A stretch of 10,213 nt of DNA, taken from contig DJUJ01000169.1 of NCBI GenBank assembly GCA_002438345.1, forward strand, positions 4,433-14,645, in the 5' to 3' direction. Shown here piece by piece: positions 1 through 5,635 of this stretch; positions within the stretch are counted from its first letter, which is position 1; each line of letters opens with the position of its first letter. The position numbers and the translations under genes were made by a program. This stretch comes from Paenibacillus sp. UBA6285 (GTDB lineage Bacteria; Bacillota; Bacilli; Paenibacillales; Paenibacillaceae). The notes beneath the pieces are model-generated. The model was not told the origin of the DNA and did no database searches. It saw nothing but the letters and a program-made list of their open reading frames with translations.

Positions 1-52
1 TGCGGGGGTAAATTTGATACACTACGCTTTCTTTCCACCATTTCTTATCCAC
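1..52 (-). CDS. GH13 alpha-glucosidase, N-terminal fragment (partial, runs off left edge)
   Basis: Only the first 17 codons are present. Reading leftward from a GTG at 52-50 gives MDKKWWKESVVYQIYPR, which is the characteristic opening of GH13 oligo-1,6-glucosidases, maltases and trehalose-6-phosphate hydrolases (WWK-x-x-VVYQIYP is the first beta strand of the catalytic barrel). The start is supported by an AGGAG ribosome binding site at 62-66, nine bases upstream. The gene begins 37 bp after the MalG-like permease stop, in the same direction, so it is the fourth gene of the importer operon. These enzymes are cytoplasmic and release glucose from the non-reducing end of imported alpha-glucosides. 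The visible part cannot tell alpha-1,4, alpha-1,6, sucrose or trehalose-phosphate specificity apart. An ABC importer delivers unphosphorylated sugar, which argues against a trehalose-6-phosphate hydrolase. Family assignment is confident; substrate is not. Confidence 0.85.
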   Translation of the reverse strand, partial: MDKKWWKESVVYQIYPR

Positions 53-89
53 GGTTGTAATCTCCTATCTCTATATAGATCTAGCTATT

Positions 90-908
90 TTATTTAATGG
101 ACCCTGATGTTAGTCCGCTGATAATCCATTTTTGCGCGAACAAATAGACGATGAGCATCGGGGTTAATGCGAGCAGATATGAAGCAAAAGCTAAGTTGAA
201 ATCTGTGCTGAACTGCCCCTGGAAGACATATTGTACAAGCGGAAGTGTGTAGGAGTCCTCGCCGAGCAGAATAAGCGGTAGCATAAAGTCATTCCAAGTG
301 GATAGACAAGACAGGATACCGATCGTTGCACTAACGGGAGCAAGGAGTGGGAAAATAATCTTCCAAAATGTACCGAATGTTGATGCACCGTCTACTGTAG
401 CCGCTTCTTCCAGTTCATACGGAATGGAGCGGATATAACCGGTGTATACAAACACGTTAAAGGCCAGACCATAAACGACGTATAGAATAATAATCCCTAC
501 AATGTTGTTCATGTGCAGGTCCGTAGTCACTTTGACCACAGGCAGCATGATAATCTGGAAAGGGATAAACATGGCGCTGATAAAATAGAAGTAGAGCACT
601 TTGAAAAATCTTCGCTTCATATTACGTGCAATAGCATAGGCTACCATGGAGTTGGTAAGCAATATGAACACGACTGTTGTAATAGTAATCACGGTACTAT
701 TTCCTAATGCATTGAAGAAATTCGTTGCCTTAATCGCATTGCTGAAGTTCTCAAAATGCAAGCCAGTCGGCAGTGAAAAGATAGATTGAGCCATTTCCTC
801 GGGATTCTTGAGTGCGATGGCAATGGTCATGTAAAGCGGAAACAGGATCAGTAGTGAGCCTAGGGCGATAAGAATCGTTACAGGCCAGTTAGTTGATTTT
901 TTGATCAT
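90..908 (-). CDS. Carbohydrate ABC transporter permease, MalG type
   Basis: This 272-residue inner-membrane protein is one of the two permease subunits of a CUT1-family sugar importer. Hydrophobic segments are visible near residues 8-33, 72-93, 103-125, 135-157, 183-205 and 240-262, giving the usual six-helix MalG layout. The cytoplasmic EAA loop that docks on the ATPase is intact at about 165-190 (RSIPYELEEAATVDGA, then FWKIIFPLLAP). Length is normal for the family. The start ATG at 908-906 overlaps the stop of the upstream MalF-like gene by four bases (ATGA), a sign of translational coupling, and a GGAG at 917-920 lies eight bases upstream. No ATPase gene follows; in Bacillus and Paenibacillus such importers commonly share an MsmX-type ATPase encoded elsewhere. 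Substrate is inferred from the GH13 gene downstream, not from this sequence. Confidence 0.95.
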   Translation of the reverse strand: MIKKSTNWPVTILIALGSLLILFPLYMTIAIALKNPEEMAQSIFSLPTGLHFENFSNAIKATNFFNALGNSTVITITTVVFILLTNSMVAYAIARNMKRRFFKVLYFYFISAMFIPFQIIMLPVVKVTTDLHMNNIVGIIILYVVYGLAFNVFVYTGYIRSIPYELEEAATVDGASTFGTFWKIIFPLLAPVSATIGILSCLSTWNDFMLPLILLGEDSYTLPLVQYVFQGQFSTDFNLAFASYLLALTPMLIVYLFAQKWIISGLTSGSIK

Positions 909-1774
909 AAGTCCATCTCCCGTTTCTGCAGAAATTTAAGCTGAAGGGCGGAGATAACGACGATCACGATAAAATAAATCACGGCGTTCGCCGATTGGTA
1001 GGCAAATTCTCCGCCTTGGAAGCCGCCTGTGTAGATTAAGTGGGCAATGGATTGAGTTGAACGTCCAGGACCACCGCCTGTCAAGGCGACGATTTGGTCG
1101 AATACCATCAGACCACCCTTCATCGCGAGCACCATGTTGATCGTGAAGAAGGAAGCAAGCATTGGAAACGTAATGCTCCAGAATTCTCTCCAGCGGCTAG
1201 CGCCGTCCAGATTGGAAGCCTCGTAAAGATCATGAGGAATGGTTTGTAGACCCGCCAGATAGAGAATCGTGTTATAAGCAATTCCCTGCCAAACGGCTAC
1301 AATAACGATACCGATCCAGGCCCAGTCGGAGTTACCGAGAATGTTCTGCGAAAGGAATTCGCTGCCGAGCTTCGCACCCCAGATAGGGAATACATTTGCG
1401 AACAAGTAGTTGAAAATAAAGCCGACAATTAGAACGCTGAGGATATTAGGCAAGAAATATACACCGCGGAAAAAGTTTTTGGCTTTAATTTTGGCATTTA
1501 GTCCTAGTGCAATCAACAAGCTGATGACGTTGATGAGAATAGTTGTTATGATGGCATATTTAAAAGTGAACAAATATGAATTCAACACATTTTCGTCTTG
1601 AAAAATGTTAACGAAGTTCTTAAATCCTACGTAATCAAAGCTGTCACTAAAGCCGTCCCAGTTTGTGAACGAATAATAAATACCTTGTATTGCAGGAAAG
1701 GTGTGAAAGGCAAAGAAAAGAAGCAATGCCGGTATTGTCATCAGATAAAAGGCGACTCGGCGTTTGGCCATCAT
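905..1774 (-). CDS. Carbohydrate ABC transporter permease, MalF type
   Basis: This 289-residue protein is the partner permease of the MalG-like subunit. Transmembrane segments appear near residues 9-30, 72-94, 104-128, 152-174, 203-222 and 262-282. The EAA-loop variant is at about 182-207 (DLYEASNLDGASRWREFW, then PML), and the LTGGGP motif typical of MalF-type CUT1 permeases is at 231-236. It lacks the long N-terminal and periplasmic extensions of E. coli MalF, as is normal in Firmicutes. Two adjacent ATG codons (1774-1772 and 1771-1769) can serve as start. The GAGGAGG site at 1780-1786 is five bases from the first and eight from the second, so the second, giving MAKRRVAFYL, may be used; the protein is then 288 residues. 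It follows the binding-protein gene after 79 bp that contain a strong hairpin. Confidence 0.95.
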   Translation of the reverse strand: MMAKRRVAFYLMTIPALLLFFAFHTFPAIQGIYYSFTNWDGFSDSFDYVGFKNFVNIFQDENVLNSYLFTFKYAIITTILINVISLLIALGLNAKIKAKNFFRGVYFLPNILSVLIVGFIFNYLFANVFPIWGAKLGSEFLSQNILGNSDWAWIGIVIVAVWQGIAYNTILYLAGLQTIPHDLYEASNLDGASRWREFWSITFPMLASFFTINMVLAMKGGLMVFDQIVALTGGGPGRSTQSIAHLIYTGGFQGGEFAYQSANAVIYFIVIVVISALQLKFLQKREMDL

Positions 1775-1795
1775 ATAATCCTCCTCGTTGTAAAA

Positions 1796-1831
1796 GCGAA
1801 AGAGAAGAGGGGAAACCCTGTTCTCTTTCGC
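1796..1831 (-). terminator. Intercistronic hairpin, likely attenuator or mRNA stabiliser
   Basis: A perfect 11-bp stem (GCGAAAGAGAA pairing with TTCTCTTTCGC) is extended, after one mismatch, by four more pairs (AGGG with CCCT) and closed by a four-base loop. In the direction of transcription it is followed at once by only four T residues (1792-1795) and then by the ribosome binding site of the MalF-like gene. The short U tract suggests partial termination or protection of the upstream mRNA from 3' decay, not a full stop. This would give more binding protein than permease, as is common in such operons. Confidence 0.7.
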
Positions 1832-1853
1832 GGTTCAAGTATGTCTGATCGGG

Positions 1854-3119
1854 TTATTTCCGGTTAGCTACCTTATCCCATTCCGTATCAAGCTGTTTTA
1901 GGTAAGCATTAATATCTTTCTTTTGCAAGAAGGACTGATTGATGGTTTCCACTTTCATTGCACTTGGGATGTAGTGGTCAGCAAAGTCAGCTAGTTTGCC
2001 GGATTCAAAGGATTCTTTGAATCCGTCCATCGTTGGATCATCCTGCGTTACACCTTGTACAGCTGGGAATGCTTTTTGCTCGCTGATGTAAAGGCTGACA
2101 TTCTCAGGCTGGAGCAGGAAGTCTACGAATTTCTTTGCTTCTTCTTTATGCTTAGTGTTCTTGGAAATGGTCAGCAATGTGTCTACACCAGAAATGACCT
2201 TATTATCGGCTGCATCATTTGTCGCTGGGAACGGGAATACGCCAAGTTCAATGGATGGATTGGCTTTCACGATTTCTGGGATCGCCCATACGCCTTGCAG
2301 GTACATTGCTGATTCGCCTTTAGCGAATGCTGTGTTGCCGTCATTGTAATTTTTGCCAAAAATATCTTTCTGTCCGTATTCCGTCAGCTTAAGCAGCTTT
2401 TCAGCAACCTCGTTGAAGCTGTCTGAGAAGGTTACAGTGCCTGCTGTACGCTCCTTGAAGAAATCATTACCTTTAATGATTGTCGTGAGGGAATTGAAGG
2501 GTGTAAGTGTTGTCCAAGCATCCTTAAATGTTAGATAGAAAGCATTCTTATCGCTGTCTTTGAACTTTTGAGCGACGGCAATGAACTCATCCCAGGTTGT
2601 TGGTACGGTAACGCCAGCTTCAGCGAACATCGCCTTATTGTAAATGACACCACTTGCATTAGAGGAGAATGGAAGACCATTCAGCTCACTCGAACCGGTT
2701 AAATCTTTCAGCATTTGGACATATGCAGGTTGAATATTCTTAGCGAGCGGATCAGTAGTGAAGTCTTCAAACAGACCGCTTGCGGATAAAGTCTTGTAGG
2801 TATCGGTGGCGCCGATTCCCACCACGTCAGGAATGTCTTTCTTAGCAGCACGGGTCTTCAGTACGGTCTCAGCATCCGGTGGATTTACTTGAGTGACTAC
2901 AATGTTCGGATTGGCTTCATTGAATTTCGCAACCAGCTTGTCGAAGGTAGCTTTGGCTTCGGACTTATTTTGGAAAAATTCGATTTTCACTTTTTCACCG
3001 GAGGCATTTCCACCGCTATTCGTGTTGCCAGCCGCATTGTTGCTGCTATTGCTTCCACAAGCACTAAGTACGGACATAGCCAGTACGCTAACCACTACGG
3101 GTTTGATTGTTTTTTTCAT
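1854..3119 (-). CDS. Sugar ABC transporter substrate-binding lipoprotein
   Basis: This 421-residue protein is the extracellular solute-binding component (MalE-like, bacterial solute-binding family 1). A lipoprotein signal peptide is clear: basic residues K2, K3 and K6, a hydrophobic stretch, then the lipobox LSAC with the lipidated cysteine at position 21. Residues 22-42 are a Gly/Ser/Asn-rich linker to the membrane anchor. The binding domain starts at about 43 (EKVKIEFFQNKSEAKATFDKL). Family hallmarks include NASGVIYNKAMFAEAGV at 154-170, followed by the PTTWDEFI segment, and AFAKGESAMYLQGVWA at 264-279. An AGGAGG site at 3128-3133, eight bases upstream, sets the start. It is the first gene of the leftward importer operon and has a promoter with flanking operators. 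It captures the sugar outside the cell and delivers it to the two permeases. Specificity cannot be read from the sequence; the GH13 partner suggests an alpha-glucoside. Confidence 0.95.
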   Translation of the reverse strand: MKKTIKPVVVSVLAMSVLSACGSNSSNNAAGNTNSGGNASGEKVKIEFFQNKSEAKATFDKLVAKFNEANPNIVVTQVNPPDAETVLKTRAAKKDIPDVVGIGATDTYKTLSASGLFEDFTTDPLAKNIQPAYVQMLKDLTGSSELNGLPFSSNASGVIYNKAMFAEAGVTVPTTWDEFIAVAQKFKDSDKNAFYLTFKDAWTTLTPFNSLTTIIKGNDFFKERTAGTVTFSDSFNEVAEKLLKLTEYGQKDIFGKNYNDGNTAFAKGESAMYLQGVWAIPEIVKANPSIELGVFPFPATNDAADNKVISGVDTLLTISKNTKHKEEAKKFVDFLLQPENVSLYISEQKAFPAVQGVTQDDPTMDGFKESFESGKLADFADHYIPSAMKVETINQSFLQKKDINAYLKQLDTEWDKVANRK

Positions 3120-3166
3120 GATTAAATCCTCCTAATAATTTGTTGGTATTATGAACATGTAAGAGA

Positions 3167-3179
3167 GTAAACATGTACG
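3167..3179. promoter_or_regulatory. LacI-type operator 1 (importer leader)
   Basis: The site reads GTAAACATGTACG and is the weakest match to the shared palindrome, with two changes near the centre relative to operator 2. Its flanks are preserved: AGAGAG precedes it and TAAA follows, the same context as operators 2 and 5. It lies about 22-34 bases downstream of the predicted importer transcription start, in the untranslated leader. The sequence ACATGT occurs both inside it and again 16 bases away at 3155-3160, so a small hairpin or a further half-site is possible. Confidence 0.55.
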
Positions 3180-3207
3180 TAAATGAAATTAAATGATATT
3201 CTGGCTA

Positions 3208-3235
3208 CTTATAGGCGGCAGATATGCATTGCCAA
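3208..3235 (-). promoter_or_regulatory. Predicted SigA promoter of the importer operon
   Basis: Reading leftward, a -35 hexamer TTGGCA (3230-3235) and a -10 hexamer TATAAG (3208-3213) are separated by 16 bases. Transcription would start near 3200, about 80 bases before the binding-protein start codon. Operator 2 sits six bases upstream of the -35 and operator 1 lies in the leader, so the promoter is bracketed by the two sites. Confidence 0.6.
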
Positions 3236-3241
3236 TAGAGA

Positions 3242-3254
3242 GTAAACGTTTACG
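3242..3254. promoter_or_regulatory. LacI-type operator 2 (importer promoter)
   Basis: GTAAACGTTTACG contains the perfect 12-base palindrome GTAAAC-GTTTAC with the central CG step typical of LacI-family operators. It is preceded by AGAGAG and followed by TAAA, matching operators 1 and 5. It lies just upstream of the importer -35, exactly 75 bp from operator 1 (about seven helical turns), which would allow one tetramer or two dimers to bracket the promoter. Against the CcpA cre consensus it fails only at the two outermost fixed bases, so CcpA binding is an alternative. Confidence 0.75.
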
Positions 3255-3264
3255 TAAAAGGGGT

Positions 3265-3291
3265 AAAAAGACTCAGGTAAGTGATCTTACC
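3265..3291 (-). terminator. Weak terminator-like hairpin at the end of the lacI-type gene
   Basis: In the direction of transcription, GGTAAG and CTTACC form a six-base-pair stem with a four-base loop (3276-3291) overlapping the last codons of the repressor gene. A run of five T residues (3265-3269) follows, but six bases away from the stem. The stem is short and the T run displaced, so termination would be partial and some read-through from the repressor gene into the importer operon is likely. Confidence 0.3.
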
Positions 3292-4277
3292 GTTTGTCTT
3301 TCCACGATGGAGTGATCGACAATTTTGCTATCCACAGTCTCGCCTGTTTCAATCATCTGAATAAGCTTCTCCACGGCGATCTTACCAATATCGTACAGCG
3401 GTTGACGCACTGTAGTTAACGGAGGAATAATCATTTTTGCTATTCCAAGATCGTCATAACCCATTATGGATATATCCTCGGGAACACTTAAACCATTTTT
3501 GATGACAGTGGAAAGAGCACCAATCGCCATTTCATCACTAGCGGCAAAGACGGCAGTGACATCAGGGGCTTGCTCCAAGAGAGCTTCCATTGCAATGCTC
3601 CCGCTTTCATACAGAAAGTCTCCAAAGGTGAGATAGCGGCTGTCGAAAGGAATTCCATTCGCTTCAAGCGCTTTACGATATCCCTCGGCTCTGGGTACAC
3701 CAGCGATAGCATCGCTTGGATTTCCGCTGATCATGGCGATTTTGCTATGACCTTTGGAAATTAAGTAGAGAGTAGCATCATAGGCAGCCTGATAATCGTC
3801 TACTTTCACGTAAGGTACACTGGCAAATTCCGTTTGGGAAGAAACCAACACAACTGGGATCTTCATGGTTTCTAGCACATCGTAATACTCTTTCTTCAAG
3901 ACCTCACTAGAGTAAATAATGCCATCGACCTGCTTCTCTCTTAGGAGCTGCAAGTACTTTAATGTTCGTTTACCATCCTGATCGGTATTACAGACCATCA
4001 CACTGTAATTGCGGTCATTGGCCAATTCCTCAATGCCTTTAAGCAGATCGGAGGAGAAAGCTCCAGATACACTTGGAAACATTACACCTATGGTCTGCGT
4101 ACGTTTATTGATTAGGCCACGAGCAATCGCGTTAGGTTGATAGCCGAGTTCTTTGATGGCTTCATTTACCTTTTGTTTCGTCTTGTCGGAGTACCCACTT
4201 AAATTGTTTAGCACGCGAGAGACTGTCGCAATGGAAACGTTCGCTTTTTGTGCAACATCTTTAATTGTCGGGTTCAT
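3273..4277 (-). CDS. LacI/GalR-family transcriptional repressor
   Basis: This 334-residue DNA-binding protein has the standard two-part layout. Residues 4-26 form the helix-turn-helix (TIKDVAQKANVSIATVSRVL) and residues 45-56 the hinge helix (GYQPNAIARGL) that inserts at a central CG step. Residues from about 60 onward form the periplasmic-binding-like effector domain (QTIGVMFPSV, then the VDGIIYSS, YDDLGIAKMIIPPLTTVRQP segments). Length is normal. An AAGGAG site at 4287-4292, nine bases upstream, supports the start. It is transcribed toward the importer genes. Five GTAAAC-centred palindromes lie in the window at its own promoter, at the importer promoter and at the divergent operon, so it most likely represses all three and itself until a sugar ligand is bound. 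The ligand is unknown; an imported alpha-glucoside or a product of it is the natural guess. It resembles CcpA in fold but is more likely a local regulator. Confidence 0.92.
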   Translation of the reverse strand: MNPTIKDVAQKANVSIATVSRVLNNLSGYSDKTKQKVNEAIKELGYQPNAIARGLINKRTQTIGVMFPSVSGAFSSDLLKGIEELANDRNYSVMVCNTDQDGKRTLKYLQLLREKQVDGIIYSSEVLKKEYYDVLETMKIPVVLVSSQTEFASVPYVKVDDYQAAYDATLYLISKGHSKIAMISGNPSDAIAGVPRAEGYRKALEANGIPFDSRYLTFGDFLYESGSIAMEALLEQAPDVTAVFAASDEMAIGALSTVIKNGLSVPEDISIMGYDDLGIAKMIIPPLTTVRQPLYDIGKIAVEKLIQMIETGETVDSKIVDHSIVERQTVRSLT

Positions 4278-4312
4278 TCATACGTGCTCCTTAGATTACG
4301 GTTAGCCTTAGA

Positions 4313-4325
4313 TTAAACGTTTACG
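4313..4325. promoter_or_regulatory. LacI-type operator 3 (lacI leader)
   Basis: TTAAACGTTTACG matches the shared palindrome with one change in the first base; on the opposite strand it reads CGTAAACGTTTAA. It lies about 45 bp from operator 4, downstream of the predicted start of the repressor transcript and upstream of the ribosome binding site. It would act as a roadblock or as a partner site for operator 4. It lacks the AGAGAG flank of operators 1, 2 and 5. Confidence 0.65.
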
Positions 4326-4357
4326 CTTTGAGTAATGAAATTACTTAAAACTATAAC

Positions 4358-4370
4358 GTAAACGCTTACC
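4358..4370. promoter_or_regulatory. LacI-type operator 4 (lacI promoter, overlaps start site)
   Basis: GTAAACGCTTACC is an 11-of-12 palindrome immediately downstream of the predicted -10 of the repressor gene and would cover its transcription start. This placement predicts direct autorepression. Confidence 0.7.
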
Positions 4371-4373
4371 CTG

Positions 4374-4403
4374 AATATAAATCCTGGTAGGTATTCTTGT
4401 CAA
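4374..4403 (-). promoter_or_regulatory. Predicted SigA promoter of the lacI-type gene
   Basis: Reading leftward, a consensus -35 TTGACA (4398-4403) is followed after 18 bases by a -10 TATATT (4374-4379); shifting the -10 by one base (TTATAT) gives a 17-base spacer. The start site would fall near 4367, inside operator 4. Confidence 0.65.
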
Positions 4404-4562
4404 CTCTACTTAAAAAATAAATGAATAATAAAAACCGTGAAAGGCAAATGATTTTTAAATAGAATGAAACCGATTAATTTACCATAAAATCTCTTTTGAA
4501 ATGGGGTGTAAGAGAGCTGAAAGGTAGTAGGAGCAGGATATAAGGAATCATATGACCTAGAA
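4404..4562. other. AT-rich divergent intergenic stretch, no gene seen
   Basis: This stretch separates the lacI promoter from the promoter of the rightward operon. It has no open reading frame with a credible ribosome binding site, no strong hairpin and no further GTAAAC palindrome. It could hold the binding site of the AraC-type regulator, but no clear direct repeat was found. Confidence 0.5.
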
Positions 4563-4591
4563 TTGACAAAAGAATATTAGAGGGCTAACAT
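4563..4591 (+). promoter_or_regulatory. Predicted SigA promoter of the araC-type operon
   Basis: A consensus -35 TTGACA (4563-4568) is followed after the ideal 17 bases by a -10 TAACAT (4586-4591). Transcription would start near 4598, at the left edge of operator 5, leaving a leader of about 77 bases before the AraC-type start codon. Confidence 0.6.
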
Positions 4592-4598
4592 TTAGAGA

Positions 4599-4611
4599 GT
4601 AAACGCTTACG
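4599..4611. promoter_or_regulatory. LacI-type operator 5 (araC-type operon start site)
   Basis: GTAAACGCTTACG overlaps or directly follows the predicted transcription start of the rightward operon. It carries the same outer context as operators 1 and 2: AGAGAG before it and CAAA after it. This is the link that places the dehydrogenase/ThuA/TIM-barrel operon in the same regulon as the importer. As with operator 2, CcpA binding cannot be excluded. Confidence 0.72.
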
Positions 4612-4674
4612 CAAATATCGGATTGACATGTTCAACGTTTGTTTTAGTGTTTAACCGGATAAGGAGCTGCGCTT

Positions 4675-5628
4675 ATGAATATTTATCTCGAAATTCCGGA
4701 TGTGGATAAGCACTTTCCCTTTAGAAGTTTACTTTGTGGAGGAGATACGCTGTGCTATCCGCATTGGCATAAAGAAATTGAAATTATCTATGTAACTAAA
4801 GGAAGTCTAAATCTGGGAATTAATGATACCCCTATTCACATGGAGCAGGGTGAGGTTCAGTTTATCAACGGTGGGGATGTACATTATTTTCTCGCCTCAC
4901 CTGAGAGCGAACGGGTAGTAATTCAATTCGATCTTAACCTGTTTCAGGAAGTCGCAGCTTTGAGCGGAAATGACTATTCGCTTCGTGAGGTTTTTACGCT
5001 TATGGAGCATTCTAGTTCAAAATGGCCCGAGGCAACCGCCGCGAAGATCAAAGGGCTGATTGAGAGTATTTACGAGGAAGACGTGCAGCGAAGAGAAGGG
5101 TACGCCTACTTAATCAAAGCTAGATTATTTGAACTACTGACTGTTATTTTGCGGGAGGTGCCGAAGAGCACAGTCAATAAACAGCCTAAGTTCTCGGAAG
5201 ATACGCTGAACCAGTCCAGAGAAACGCTGGAGAGATTAGAGCGGATTTTTATCTATGTGGAGCAGCATTATCAGGAGGCCATTACGCTGAATGAGGTAGC
5301 GAATTACATGGGCTTCAGTCCGTATTATTTTACCAAACTATTCAAGAAGAACACGGGCATGACCTTTATAGCATTCTTAAATGAATATCGACTTAACAAA
5401 GCCAAATGGATTTTGATGAATGATGATCTGCCGATGTCCGCGGTGGCGGAAGAAGCTGGGTTTGGCAGCGTGAAGACCTTTCATCATTTCTTCAAGGAAG
5501 CTACAGGGATATCCCCTCTTAAATACCACAAGACAATATTCGGGAATAATACAGCAAGAATGCAGGAAGAAAGACGCCCCCGGGCTTTGTATGATAGAGA
5601 TATCAAAACAGGAACAAGTGGAGGTTAG
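4675..5628 (+). CDS. AraC-family transcriptional regulator with N-terminal cupin-like sensor
   Basis: This 317-residue protein has an N-terminal AraC-type ligand-binding cupin (about 20-90). It includes CYPHWHKEIEIIYVTKGS at 27-44 and MEQGEVQFINGGDVHYF at 56-72, the two strand motifs of the sugar-binding pocket. The C-terminal half carries the paired helix-turn-helix domain, first helix pair near 203-224 (ITLNEVANYMGFSPYYFTKL) and second near 252-275 (MSAVAEEAGFGSVKTFHHFF), ending in the conserved GISPLKYHK. About 30 residues follow the DNA-binding domain, a slightly long tail rich in charged residues. The start is set by AAGGAG at 4661-4666, eight bases upstream. It is the first gene of the rightward operon, and its stop lies seven bases before the dehydrogenase start. 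It probably activates this operon or a related target in response to a sugar. Because its own promoter carries a LacI-type operator, it would be made only once the repressor is relieved. Confidence 0.92.
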   Translation: MNIYLEIPDVDKHFPFRSLLCGGDTLCYPHWHKEIEIIYVTKGSLNLGINDTPIHMEQGEVQFINGGDVHYFLASPESERVVIQFDLNLFQEVAALSGNDYSLREVFTLMEHSSSKWPEATAAKIKGLIESIYEEDVQRREGYAYLIKARLFELLTVILREVPKSTVNKQPKFSEDTLNQSRETLERLERIFIYVEQHYQEAITLNEVANYMGFSPYYFTKLFKKNTGMTFIAFLNEYRLNKAKWILMNDDLPMSAVAEEAGFGSVKTFHHFFKEATGISPLKYHKTIFGNNTARMQEERRPRALYDRDIKTGTSGG

Positions 5629-5635
5629 AACAAAG

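Noticed and set aside
69..80. Palindrome TCTATATAGA between the MalG-like and GH13 genes as an operator or terminator
   Set aside because: Short, AT-rich, unlike the GTAAAC operators and without a T tract; probably chance.
4623..4651. A second TTGACA at 4623-4628 as -35 of another promoter for the AraC-type gene
   Set aside because: No acceptable -10 hexamer at 16-18 bases; the pair at 4563/4586 is much better.
5591..5635. Upstream in-frame ATG for the dehydrogenase
   Set aside because: It has no Shine-Dalgarno site, overlaps the AraC-type gene, and adds residues before the normal Rossmann start; 5636 has GGAGGT.
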